This document shows, piece after piece, positions 44,646 to 56,178 of a stretch of 64,000 nt of DNA. Below the pieces are notes generated by a model. It saw only the letters and a program-made list of their open reading frames with translations, was not told the DNA's origin and did no database searches. The DNA lies in NCBI GenBank assembly GCA_964035015.1, contig CAXIUP010000252.1, positions 96,001 to 160,000 of the forward strand, given 5' to 3'. The translations under genes and the position numbers were made by a program. Within the stretch, counting starts at the first letter, position 1, and every line of letters begins with the position of its first letter. The stretch is from Corallium rubrum. Taxonomy: Eukaryota > Cnidaria > Anthozoa > Scleralcyonacea > Coralliidae.

Positions 44646-45834
44646 TCAGGATCATGCATGGATATGCTAAGAGCACATATCACGCATCTGGATATTTTAG
44701 AAAGTTGACCGGTTTGATAAAATATAAGACTCAAACTGGTATAATGTCATACTAATAATATTGGTATAATTTTAGTGATATACAGATACTGCATATTCCT
44801 TATACATTACTGAACATCCCTATATTCTAATTGTGTTGAAAAATACAAGAATTCTGCCAGGAAAGTAGAATTTCCTGTCCAAATTGTTTGTTCGGTAACT
44901 GCAATCTTGTAGTTAGGAGGAATGCATGAGCATGTGACCTTTGGAGGGAATCTTACTCTTGACCCTGGGAAGCTACTCAGCTAGTAAGTCATTCTCACAT
45001 CTGAGAGCCCATCTGTGATACGGTGTATGATGGAAGATAGTCCCTAAATACACTTCGTAATTATAAAGTTTAATATTGACATTAATTCACACTCCAGCAG
45101 ATGATTTTACTCTCTAAGGGGTGGTAACAATGGTATTGGGTCAAGTGATTATTACTTATTCCTGCCTAAGCCAGCCAAAAATTTCTCTTTTATTGTTTTA
45201 CTAAGTTTATCAGCAGCTGATGATTCCTATTCTAGGCATCAATGGGTTAAATGGAATGAATATTTAAACAAACAAAAATTTTAGCTTATAAATTGAAATT
45301 TTGAGTTTAAATATTTGAGTTAATTAAATATTATTTAACAAATTGTCATTCTACAGGACCAGACCAGTACACATTGAGTGATGCAAAAGCCAACTTCTCA
45401 ATGAAAGAAAAGGGTTGTTGATCTTCAAGATGATTCCCGCTGATGTTCCCTTGTCATTGTGTCATTGCTGATTGGATTGTTGTTAAGTACACTTTGAAAA
45501 TAACCAACATTCTATAAAATATCTCGTGTAGTATCCTAAATGCTGAATGACGTATTTCGGATATAGATGCAGAACCACATACATGTAACATTGTTAAGTG
45601 GTTAGTCTAGGAGTTTTAGCTATCAGTTAATATTTGGGAATTTGAACTGCCAAAAATGGTTTGCATATGACCATTTTCCTGTATACCATGTATATAATTA
45701 GTAGTTATTATTATAGTAAGTGACTGTATATAGTGTACATGCACTTTAATGTCATCCTGATGTAAACACTCACAGTTCATGTGTTAAAATATATTAAATA
45801 TTATGTTAATTTTTTTTTAAACGTTTTAATTAGG
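44643..45834. other. Non-coding stretch
   Basis: Nothing recognisable; AT-rich. Confidence 0.35.
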
Positions 45835-46036
45835 GAGCGGCACGAAAAATAACAATAGGCACCTGCAGGTGCTCCCTTCCCCAATCACCCCAGCACCGGC
45901 TACGCAGGCTATCAGATCGCGGGAAATGCCATTTTAGAGACCCCAATTTAAAAAATTTTCTGGGGCATGCTCCGCACCCGCTAGATCTGTGGACCACAAC
46001 TTTGACTGACGTTTTCAAAATCCTAAGTCCGCCCCT
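45835..46036. mobile_element. Possible hAT-like MITE fragment
   Basis: The right end reads TTTTGAAAACG-type bases on the complement and finishes with CCTAAGTCCGCCCCTG, the mirror of the common CAGGGGCGGACTTAGG hAT end. The left side, AGGGAGCGGCACG, is only a weak partner, and no duplication is visible. Confidence 0.35.
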
Positions 46037-46039
46037 GCA

Positions 46040-46190
46040 TGAATGTTAAAAGACCTGCGATAGAAGAAGATATTATAAAAGCTATTAAATTTAAGCTAAA
46101 CAATGGAGAAGGCGCATGGAAGAAACAAAACAACTTAGTTGAAGATGTGGCATCAAAAGAGAACATTTCCCCTCAAAATGAAAACATTTA
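46040..46190 (+). pseudogene. Short open-frame remnant, unknown
   Basis: About 50 codons, Lys/Glu/Asn-rich, ending in TAA at about 46188-46190; the left side is cut by the preceding MITE-like segment. I do not recognise it. Confidence 0.25.
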
Positions 46191-46499
46191 ACTTGATTTA
46201 AAATTATTTTATATTTATTATTATTTCCGTTAGAAAATGTTGCATGTTAAATTTGTACTCTAGTAGTTTAACTTTATTGCTCTGAAGCCAACTTGCAAAA
46301 TAGTGTTTCCCTGCTTGATTACACAATTGGCAAAGCATCTTAGCCAATTATGTTATCAACCAGGGAAAGACTATGTGCTTGTGTAAACCAATTATTAAGG
46401 TGCCTGAAAAGTCAAAGGCGAAACCTACAGGCTTGTTTATTCCCCACAAAAATATTTCATTCTCGCAAAAAATACTGGTTGGAAAATAATAAACGTAAA

Positions 46500-46795
46500 G
46501 AAAACTATGATTCTGGCATTCTGCAAACTATAATTTTCTTAAGTATAGTTTTCTTTAAAACTGTAGTTTGTTAAACGAAAGTTTGTTTTGAAAACTATAG
46601 TTTTGTTTCAAAATACTTTCATGGTTTTAAAACTATAGTTAAAAAAACACTATAGTTTAAAGCATTAACTATAGTTGATGAAACTATAGTTTTGGTTTAA
46701 AAACTATAGTTTTTACAACTATAGTTTGTTCCAAAATACTTTACTTTTGAAAACTATAGTTTTGTTCCATAAAAACTATAGCTTATTTTTGTAAG
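46500..46795. repeat. AAACTATAGTTT palindromic repeat cluster
   Basis: The word ACTATAGTTT occurs about a dozen times at irregular spacing in 46500-46795. Each word is nearly self-complementary. Confidence 0.8.
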
Positions 46796-47400
46796 GGAAC
46801 GAATATCAGTCCAAGCTATTAGCTATACAGTATAGTATTAAATCACAATGTCAATTTTTAAGAGATTTGTTTTATTTGAGGCTGCACCGTCTATGTGACT
46901 ATGGTCATTCAACAACTTGAGTTTAATTCATACACCACAGTTATTACTGCAAATTAAGAAAACGACGGGTCTATTTATAAACATGCAGGGTAAACTGCTC
47001 AAGGGTAAACTGCTCAAACAAAATAATACTTCAACATATCCTGACGAGTTTGGCTATTTAACAAAAACGGCCATATAATGTCTAGTATCGCCGAGAGATT
47101 GATTCCTTGTTGTTTCTTTCGGAGAATACGTAGTCAGACAAAGGTATCATAGACGTAACCATGCTATAAAGGTCCGCCATCGCATTGCGAGTTAATATTT
47201 TTCGATTAATCGACAGCTAGTTGATAGGCAAGTAGACATTTCTCAGTCGTTGTTGACTTGTTGCCTATTTAATTTCGATAAATTGCAATATAGAGACAAC
47301 TCGCAAAGCCTGTTGGGGCAATATCGCGCAGCTGGGAGACTAATGATCACGACTCCCAAAAAAATAAAAACCGAGGCGAAACCTAGACTCGGCTACCACA
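46796..47400. other. Non-coding stretch ending in the 33-bp shared motif
   Basis: No gene. At about 47375-47407 lies the reverse copy of the motif at 14943-14975; it forms the border with the Maverick-like relic. Confidence 0.4.
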
Positions 47401-47410
47401 GGTAGCCCGA

Positions 47411-47594
47411 GTAAAAAGGTACGCGAGTACGAATTGCACGAGCAAAAATAAATATATTTGAAAAATTGACGAACGAAATTTTTACTGTTGTAAAAGTATA
47501 CATCACGGATCCTGTCACTTATCAGATAAAAGACGACGACGGTGAAATAGTACAAGGAATTTTTTATCGACAAGAATTGCAAGTGATAAAATGA
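47411..47594 (+). pseudogene. Integrase C-terminal fragment, Maverick/Polinton type
   Basis: The plus-strand frame encodes about 60 residues with the chromo-like tail of integrases found in Maverick/Polinton elements and related genes: VRIARAKINIFEK, EIFTVVKVY and IFYRQELQVIK, then TGA just inside the next ATG. The catalytic part is missing upstream, where an unrelated repeat motif starts. Described only as a relic; these elements are virus-like. Confidence 0.55.
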
Positions 47595-47818
47595 ATATTC
47601 ACATTGTTAGTAACACAATTTCAAAAAATGGAAAAGAAAATTTCGCAAACGAATTTGAAATGCCGCTCATGCAACCTATCGATGCTATAAACAAAGATAC
47701 GTATATAGAAATTTTACAAGTGTGTTACCCTTTAACAACTAAAAATATTACTCGTGACTCTTGTTGGTACTCACTTGAAATTGAGTACAGCGATTTTAAA
47801 AGAAATAAAGATAGATGA
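47591..47818 (+). pseudogene. Small protein N-terminus from a Maverick-like relic
   Basis: The ATG at 47591 overlaps the stop of the integrase fragment by four bases (ATGA), a compact arrangement typical of virus-like elements. The 75 codons show alternating short strands and end where the phase shifts at about 47815; related codons continue in other frames to about 47950. The pattern resembles a small structural-type protein seen next to such integrases, but I cannot name it. Confidence 0.4.
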
Positions 47819-47959
47819 TAAAGTTTTACCTAGAAAAATTTTATTTGTGACGGGAAAACAATTATTCGCGATGGTATTCTCATTGACTGCAAAGTTGGAA
47901 ATCACGCGGGGAGGGACAAATAGCCCCAGAAAACGGCCCCTTGAAACCTTAAGGTGATT

Positions 47960-48435
47960 ATACATGCATGTAGAAGCTATAAAGCGGGGTGGTTGAGAAT
48001 AAATTAGCTATCTTGAGTTAGAACGTGGACGAAGAGACGCTAACCGGTAGCTTCACAAGTTCCCGCCGACGTTCCTCCTCCGCCGGCCCATCCAATTCCA
48101 GCAGACGATTTGGCCGTGAATGTACAAGCCGGGCAAGCTGAGCAAGCCAACGACGACAACGTAGTCGCACCAATTCCAGCCGAACAGGTTCGATGTATTG
48201 TGGCTTGTCGTTCAGTGTATCCACGTTTTTGTTTTGGGTGTACGGGTCTCTATCTTATTTTTCGCCACAGGGCCGGGTTTTCTTCACCTTGTTCGAGTTC
48301 TTGTCTTCTTATGTTTTCCCTTTTGGGTGGTAAGAGTTTTATCGAGTCTCCTTAAGGCGTTAGTGTTTCGCTCACAAGATTTCGAATTGAGAATATCGTT
48401 CTGTATGTCTGGCTTAATGCCGTTCGTACTCGGGG
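47960..48435. other. Non-coding stretch
   Basis: Slightly GC-richer than its surroundings; no gene recognised. Confidence 0.3.
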
Positions 48436-48439
48436 TTTA

Positions 48440-49025
48440 GTGTGGGCCTCTCTCAACATCCGGTCAACAATCTGTTCGGCTATCGTCCGGGCAACACACA
48501 TTCAGATGGGCTTCTCTCAACATCCGGCCAACAATCTGTTCGGATATGGTCCGGTCAATGATATCATCCGGTCAACATGCACTTCGGATGGACTTCTCCC
48601 AACATCCGGTCAAGAATCTATTCAGAAAGACTGATTTCATCATTCAGTCAACATGCACTTCGGAAGGGCTTCTCTCAACATCCGGCCAACAATCTGTTCG
48701 GATATCGTCCGGGTAAACATGCACTTCGGATGGGTTTCTCTCAACATCCGGCCAACAAACTGTTCGGATATCAACCAGTCAACATACACTTCGGATGGGC
48801 TGCTCTCAACATCCGGTCAAGAAACTCTGCGGATGGACTTATTTCATCATCTGGTCAACATGCACTCTCTCAAGATTGGGCCAGCCTCTCATCATCCGGT
48901 CAACTTCTTTTCCGGAATTGGCTTATGTCCTGATCTAGTAAACATGCACTTCGAATGGACGGATCTCATCGCTCGGTCGACATTCTCGTTGGATGGGCTT
49001 ATAATCATTCGGTCAACATAGCCCA
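48440..49025. repeat. Degenerate minisatellite
   Basis: Units built on TCTCAACATCCGGTCAACAA, GTTCGGATATCGTCCGG and CATGCACTTCGGATGGGCTT repeat about eight times with variable spacing. Frames are open through parts of it, but the pattern is DNA-level repetition. Confidence 0.8.
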
Positions 49026-49218
49026 ACGCGTACTAATACGGCTGAATGAATAACGAAAAAACAATGACAAATCGAGCAAACACAACCCCGACAAAAGTTT
49101 TAACTCCTACAACAAAGCATGTCACACAACCAGAAAATGATATGCAAGCAAGGCGACGGTAAGATTAAACCAAACAAAAAGAGAAGCGAAATCACGATCG
49201 AGTGCGACAAGGCCCACA

Positions 49219-49366
49219 CTTTAAGGATCCTTAAAGATCCTGTGCCAGAATCCTCAAGGATCCTCAAAGATCTTTAAGGATCTTGCAAGGATCTTTAAGG
49301 ATCCTTAAAGATCCTTGCAAGGATCTTTAAGGATCCTGAAGGATCTTTAAGGATCTTTGAGGGTCC
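49219..49366. repeat. AAGGATC/GATCCTT tandem repeat
   Basis: Words AAGGATCTTT and AAGGATCCTT alternate about 14 times and are largely self-complementary, dense in GATC. Confidence 0.85.
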
Positions 49367-49425
49367 CAACCTCGTACCCAGGCTCTTTTCAACCCGCCGC
49401 GCGGAGAAAAGACCCTGGTATATCA
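49367..49425. repeat. Small foldback around CCCAGG..AAAAGACCCTGG
   Basis: CGTACCCAGGCTCTTTTC pairs imperfectly with GAAAAGACCCTGGTA about 20 bases on. It looks like a fragment of a dispersed foldback repeat. Confidence 0.5.
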
Positions 49426-49562
49426 TGGTCACGTGACTACCAAAATCTGGTTGTGACAAATTTTGTTCCGACTAGGGTGGGGAGGGTGGGGATGGTTAAG
49501 TTAGAATTGGTTAATTATCAAATCGCGCGCCTTTGAAGAGACTATAGCGCCAGAACTTCTCA

Positions 49563-52055
49563 ATGGAGACACCGAAAAATATATATAAAGCTCTGTCGAG
49601 TTCTACCATTAAAATATCCGCTTGCCGACTGTGCCTTGCACCTGGAGATACGTCTTACAGAAAAAGATTGGATTCCGCGAACCAAGCCCAACTTCTTCTT
49701 GCTGTTCAAGATTTTTGCTGTCGGAAATTTACATTTGAAGAGCATTTGCCTAATCTAATTTGCCGACCATGTGAACGAAGAATAAAAAACTTAACGCAAT
49801 TTAAAAAATTGGTAATCGAAAGCCAAGACAAATTACAAGACGCGACAAGCACAAAATCCAAGACCAAGAGATGTGCAGTTTCCTCGCCTGTTTCTTCAAT
49901 TCAGTCTACAAAACGGCGTGGAATATTAAACTCTTACTCAAAATGCATGCAGTTTGAAGAATGTCAAGATGTAAGGACGTCATCAACGGATGTTGTTGTT
50001 GACGTGCGCATTCATTTCACTTTCCAAAAAATTTAAATGTGACATGTAGTGTCTTGTTTATTAATATTACATGTTTTTAAATGTTTTTTAAATTGTCTTT
50101 TGGCTTTGCCTAAATCAGTTTTGACAATAATTGTACGACAAAAAAACAAAAAGAAAATAATCCAAGTGTATAAAGTTTATCCGATCAGTTTGATGTTTAC
50201 ATTTAATAAACCGAACAACGGCGTCATATTTGTGGTTTCAATGTCTGACATGTATTTGCAACTTTTTGTCCATTTCTGATTCATGTGATAGATTTTTCTC
50301 ATTTCTTTTAAAATTTTTATGTTCTATGTAAACAATCTTTGAAAATACTCACGGTTGTGATCAAACTCTTCCTTTACTTAACTTAAGATGACCTGAATAG
50401 ATAATTATTTGTGTGAAAACAATAGGGAAAGTCGTGTTTTGATTTTTGGCACAACTATAAATATTAAATACTCCAACACAAATATTAAATACTCGCAACA
50501 CAATACGCTTCGGTTTTATACAAATCTTCTTGAAGTAGAGCATTATATGTCGTTTAATCGTTTATACCTGAATTTGTGTCATAGTTCAGTAAAAAGCAAA
50601 ACTAATTGTTCGGTTATTTTAATAAACGATTTATACTATTAAATCTTGTTTACTATAATTAAAAACAGGGAACTAATCAATAGTGCTATATGCATGTGTT
50701 TTATTAGGGTGAAGATAAGAAATATAAAGATCAGAAAGATGTTTTTTATCTCTCTAACGCTGGTCTCAATAAAAAGGTGAATTAAAAAATGTCTTTTATA
50801 AGATGCTTATAATAATTATACGCTTTAAATGAAGGTGCAATTTTGCGCACCATGCGACTGAAACTTATAACTGCGACAATGACACATACTTAGTAAGATT
50901 TCAACTTGTCGCAACAAAGTCTTCAGACCTGCCAAGTCTCACGGTTTTGCCGTGAGACTCACGATTTTGAGTACAATCTCACGGTCTCACGATTCCGTAC
51001 TCGATTCTCACGATAAATGAAAATCCTAAAACTAGATTCTAGATTCTTCATTGGTATGATTTCAGTATTTTAATTTACCAAAATTTAGTGACAAAATAAA
51101 TACGGACATAGATTATATAGTCTGTACTTGTAGATGTACATGTAGGACAACTGACAAGTAACGTAGTAATTTAGCAGTCACGAAAAATTCATTTCCACAT
51201 CCGCCATTTTGACGATCAAGTAAAACAAAACCCAAAAAACAACAAAAAGTCTTATCTTTTTTATTAATACTACTGTATTTGTTAAAACCATAACATGGGA
51301 AAAAATCAAAATGAATTGATTTGAACATGAACGTTGTTTTCTTACTACTTTTGCATTTTTCTCACTATTTTTTGGGAGGAAAAAATTGGATCTCACTGTT
51401 TTTGCTTGGGGTAGGTTGGCAGGTCTGCAAAGTTGTAGTGGTTATAGTGTCAACTTTGTCGCAATTTGCTATTGCTCAAATTGCGCTTTATGCAATTTTA
51501 AGTACGAAAACTGAGATATCCGAACAAAAAAGTATCACCATGCCATAATATATCACTAAATACGAATCTAAATTTTTTGTTTGACTTTAGATGCCACATA
51601 CTGAAAGTCTATTGACTGATAAAGAAATTTCTGCTATCATTCATGCAGTAAAAGAACGAAAAAGTAGCACTGTTGTGGACGAGATATGCAAGAACGACAC
51701 TTTGTATCGTGGAGTCCTAGATAAATTTTTTGAAAGTTTACACAATGAACTTACTAATGTATGTCGTAATGGCGATCTATTTGCTGTTAAACTGGAAGAA
51801 CGACAATCATCTGTGCTTCAAAACAGGGATTATAAAGATTTAAAAACATTTACTTGGGTAGAAATACTGGAAGAGTTAGCAAACAGGTGTCCCCTTACTC
51901 TTGACATCTTGTCTGTCCTACTGGAAGGCGCATACTGCACAAAGAAAAAGCTCCCTCTTGCCTGTTTGATATACAGTATGGTTGCATTTTCAAGAAACCA
52001 GAAAATGAGTAGACTTCAACGTGTAAACACCATGCTTATGACTGAAGGAAATGCT
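49563..52055 (+). CDS. ZAD-like zinc-finger gene, two exons, cut off by a MITE
   Basis: Exon 1 49563-49970 (ATG start, donor GAT/GTAAGG) and exon 2 from 51591 (acceptor TTTGACTTTAG) join in phase 0. Exon 1 encodes a ZAD-like zinc module: CRLCLAPGD near residue 21 and ICRPCERRI near residue 65, four cysteines in the C-x2-C..C-x2-C pattern, then a Lys/Ser-rich linker. Exon 2 encodes a helical region (LTDKEISAIIHAVKERK, FTWVEILEELANRCPLTL, YSMVAFSRNQKMSRLQRV) like the segment before DUF6589-type domains in multi-copy cnidarian genes. The frame runs into a MITE at 52056 and is lost. Function unknown; possibly a DNA-binding or transposon-derived protein. The missing 3' part may have been deleted. 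Confidence 0.55.
50924..51427. mobile_element. MITE with CAGACCTGCCAA ends, in the intron
   Basis: CAGACCTGCCAA at the left and TTGGCAGGTCTG at the right, 504 bp apart, with repeated TCTCACG words inside. The flanks CAAAGTCT and CAAAGTTG agree at six of eight positions, compatible with an aged hAT-type duplication. Confidence 0.6.
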
Positions 52056-52320
52056 ACAATCATGGCCAAAACCCCTAGGACAGTTCGTAAAAACCACTAC
52101 GCATTCGAAGTTGCCCCCCTTCCCCCCTTCAATGTTGCCATTCTATTGCTCTTTTTCGTCGTTATATCACACCAAGTATAAAATGAAACAACATTGATGG
52201 AGGGGGGAGGGGAGAGATTGTTAGGTAAGGATTCAAGGCGATGTATTATACTTTTTCTTGTGCGAGGCTACCAGACTCTTCATTTGCACTGCTGTCCCAA
52301 TTGTTTATGGCCATGATTGT
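52056..52320. mobile_element. MITE family X, copy 3 (265 bp)
   Basis: Ends ACAATCATGGCC and GGCCATGATTGT, CT on both sides, and the same inner C-rich and G-rich inverted blocks around CAATGTTG as the copies at 22.9 and 26.9 kb. It truncates the ZAD-like exon 2 on its left and touches the Rep-exon array on its right. Confidence 0.75.
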
Positions 52321-53243
52321 CTGAGGTGAACAATGATGTATAGGCAACCAATACTTTGGTGCTCGTCTCACATATTTTGTTCCAAGTTGCTCTACTATTC
52401 CTTATCATTTGTCTGTGCCACTTACAAAGATACATCTGCTACACTAGCGTCTAATTGATTATAATTAGCGTTTAATTGACTAATTATCAATAGTAACCAT
52501 TTTTGCGAAAGAAGGGATACAGGACAAGATATTGAGAGAGGCAGCTTCCGAATGATTTCGACCGCATGGATGTGAAAGAGAGATAGGGGGTAGAGAGGGA
52601 CAGACAGAGACAGAAGGAGACAAAGAGAGACAGAAAGAGACAAACAGGATATGTTACTTGATATCCTCTATTATATATTTACACTTAACAAAGGCACATT
52701 TCTCCACTTCATTTCTCCCCCCAAAATCGTTGTAAAATGCAAAGTTAAAACTCCAATTAGATTTATTTTTCTTTTAATTGCATTGTTTGTGTCTGCCGCG
52801 TGTTATTTTCTATTTACTGGAGCTCGCTCGGTAAGATATCTCAGTTTTCTGACATTTCTCCCTTCTGCGACCATCTATAAATAAACGATACAAACTAACT
52901 TTATTGTCGTCAGTGGAGAAATGTCGGGAAAAGCGTATATCGTTACTTTTTAGCACCAAAATCACACTAAAACACGTCATACACACTTCATATAACTCAT
53001 GTAAATTTAATTTACAAATATAAACGAAAACTGGCAACACTATTTACATAAATGTTAGGGAGAAATGTCACAATATCACAGAAGGAAGCTCATCAGTAGC
53101 AACCTATTATCGTATTACGTAAACTTTAAATGACGTAAACGAAGCCGAAACGCAGGAAACTGAAAAAGAGTATTATAAGTTTTATAATTAAGTGTTAGTA
53201 TAAACAGAAATAAGTTAATTAATGCGCTTCAACGTTAACGTTT

Positions 53244-53494
53244 TCACAAAGAAAAGCAGCGAAGGAACGAGGACATGGGGACATTCGAAACTCTGTGACA
53301 CGACTCGGGAATCACCTTCCAAAAGTTATAGAAACGCCATCTGACATTCATCATTTCAGTGTATACTCTGTCGATGGAGCCGGACTTTATTAGCGTCATT
53401 GGTGCGTCGGCCGTCGCGAAGAATGGTGTATCGCTATTTAGTTCCAAATCACGCTTACAAAAATGCTTCGGTGCAGGAAAATGGACTATATCCC
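53244..53494 (-). pseudogene. Rep-type helicase 3' exon, array unit 1
   Basis: After an acceptor-like CATTGGCAG (minus strand) the frame encodes GDIVHFPAPKHFCKRDLEL, DTPFFATADAPM (motif C) and MMNVRWRFYNFWKV, ending in TGA at 53244. The order and spacing match the C-terminal third of the intact Rep at 23538-24878, but the protein is clearly divergent from it. Upstream codons (to 53714) are open but do not look like Rep, consistent with an intron. Walker A, Walker B and the nuclease are absent from the unit. Confidence 0.8.
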
Positions 53495-54584
53495 CTGCCA
53501 ATGTCGAAATAACCAAGCCGAAATAAAATATGCAGCCAATACATTGAAACATTTTAGGATCGTAGTAAACTTTTGTCTGACGATATAGAGACAAACAATA
53601 CCTTTTCTTGTTTAAAATGTCGTAAAAATGCAACAAATCGAGGAGAATCTCTATACAGACAGTCTGAGGTGAACAATGATGTATAGGCAACCAATACTTT
53701 GGTGCTCGTCTCACATATTTTGTTCCAAGTTGCTCTACTATTCCTTATCATTTGTCTGTGCCACTTACAAAGATACATCTGCTACACTAGCGTCTAATTG
53801 ATTATAATTAGCGTTTAATTGACTAATTATCAATAGTAACCATTTTTGCGAAAGAAGGGATACAGGACAAGATATTGAGAGAGGCAGCTTCCGAATGATT
53901 TCGACCGCATGGATGTGAAAGAGAGATAGGGGGTAGAGAGGGACAGACAGAGACAGAAGGAGACAAAGAGAGACAGAAAGAGACAAACAGGATATGTTAC
54001 TTGATATCCTCTATTATATATTTACACTTAACAAAGGCACATTTCTCCACTTCATTTCTCCCCCAAAATCGTTGTAAAATGCAAAGTTAAAACTCCAATT
54101 AGATTTATTTTTCTTTTAATTGCATTGTTTGTGTCTGCCGCGTGTTATTTTCTATTTACTGGAGCTCGCTCGGTAAGATATCTCAGTTTTCTGACATTTC
54201 TCCCTTCTGCGACCATCTATAAATAAACGATACAAACTAACTTTATTGTCGTCAGTGGAGAAATGTCGGGAAAAGCGTATATCGTTACTTTTTAGCACCA
54301 AAATCACACTAAAACACGTCATACACACTTCATATAACTCATGTAAATTTAATTTACAAATATAAACGAAAACTGGCAACACTATTTACATAAATGTTAG
54401 GGAGAAATGTCACAATATCACAGAAGGAAGCTCATCAGTAGCAACCTATTATCGTATTACGTAAACTTTAAATGACGTAAACGAAGCCGAAACGCAGGAA
54501 ACTAAAAAGAGTATTATAAGTTTTATAATTAAGTGTTAGTATAAACAGAAATAAGTTAATTAATGCGCTTCAACGTTAACGTTT

Positions 54585-54835
54585 TCACAAAGAAAAGCAG
54601 CGAAGGAACGAGGACATGGGGACATTCGAAACTCTGTGACACGACTCGGGAATCACCTTCCAAAAGTTATAGAAACGCCATCTGACATTCATCATTTCAG
54701 TGTATACTCTGTCGATGGAGCCGGACTTTATTAGCGTCATTGGTGCGTCGGCCGTCGCGAAGAATGGTGTATCGCTATTTAGTTCCAAATCACGCTTACA
54801 AAAATGCTTCGGTGCAGGAAAATGGACTATATCCC
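54585..54835 (-). pseudogene. Rep-type helicase 3' exon, array unit 2
   Basis: Same exon as in unit 1, with the same acceptor and stop. The frame is intact. It sits 1341 bp from the unit 1 copy. Confidence 0.8.
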
Positions 54836-55927
54836 CTGCCAATGTCGAAATAACCAAGCCGAAATAAAATATGCAGCCAATACATTGAAACATTTTAGGA
54901 TCGTAGTAAACTTTTGTCTGACGATATAGAGACACATGATACCTTTTCTTGTTTAAAATGTCGTAAAAATGCAACAAATCGAGGAGAATCTCTATACAGA
55001 CTGTCTGAGGTGAACAATGATGTATAGGCAACCAATACTTTGGTGCTCGTCTCACATATTTTGTTCCAAGTTGCTCTACTATTCCTTATCATTTGTCTGT
55101 GCCACTTACAAAGATACATCTGCTACACTAGCGTCTAATTGATTATAATTAGCGTTTAATTGACTAATTATCAATAGTAACCATTTTTGCGAAAGAAGGG
55201 ATACAGGACAAGATATTGAGAGAGGCAGCTTCCGAATGATTTCGACCGCATGGATGTGAAAGAGAGATAGGGGGTAGAGAGGGACAGACAGAGACAGAAG
55301 GAGACAAAGAGAGACAGAAAGAGACAAACAGGATATGTTACTTGATATCCTCTATTATATATTTACACTTAACAAAGGCACATTTCTCCACTTCATTTCT
55401 CCCCCCAAAATCGTTGTAAAATGCAAAGTTAAAACTCCAATTAGATTTATTTTTCTTTTAATTGCATTGTTTGTGTCTGCCGCGTGTTATTTTCTATTTA
55501 CTGGAGCTCGCTCGGTAAGATATCTCAGTTTTCTGACATTTCTCCCTTCTGCGACCATCTATAAATAAACGATACAAACTAACTTTATTGTCGTCAGTGG
55601 AGAAATGTCGGGAAAAGCGTATATCGTTACTTTTTAGCACCAAAATCACACTAAAACACGTCATACACACTTCATATAACTCATGTAAATTTAATTTACA
55701 AATATAAACGAAAACTGGCAACACTATTTACATAAATGTTAGGGAGAAATGTCACAATATCACAGAAGGAAGCTCATCAGTAGCAACCTATTATCGTATT
55801 ACGTAAACTTTAAATGACGTAAACGAAGCCGAAACGCAGGAAACTGAATAAGAGTATTATAAGTTTTATAATTAAGTGTTAGTATAAACAGAAATAAGTT
55901 AATTAATGCGCTTCAACGTTAACGTTT

Positions 55928-56178
55928 TCACAAAGAAAAGCAGCGAAGGAACGAGGACATGGGGACATTCGAAACTCTGTGACACGACTCGGGAATCACC
56001 TTCCAAAGGTTATAGAAACGCCATCTGACATTCATCATTTCAGTGTATACTCTGTCGATGGAGCCGGACTTTATTAGCGTCATTGGTGCGTCGGCCGTCG
56101 CGAAGAATGGTGTATCGCTATTTAGTTCCAAATCACGCTTACAAAAATGCTTCGGTGCAGGAAAATGGACTATATCCC
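55928..56178 (-). pseudogene. Rep-type helicase 3' exon, array unit 3
   Basis: Same exon with an intact frame. One visible difference changes YNFWKV to YNLWKV. The fourth, partial unit ends before reaching the exon. Confidence 0.8.

Noticed and set aside
48440-49021. Overlapping frames of 64-122 codons with repeated NIRSTIC/SQHPANN-type segments
   Set aside because: Frames shift between units and all follow the DNA minisatellite; not a repeat protein gene.
52651-52884. 77-codon plus-strand and 76-codon minus-strand frames repeated in each array unit
   Set aside because: They recur only because the unit is duplicated; composition is hydrophobic or random-looking and no domain or splice context supports them.
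53108-53125. CGTATTACG in the array resembles the nonamer of circular Rep-encoding virus origins
   Set aside because: The bases differ from the usual TAGTATTAC-type core and I could draw no convincing stem around them, so I do not call an origin.
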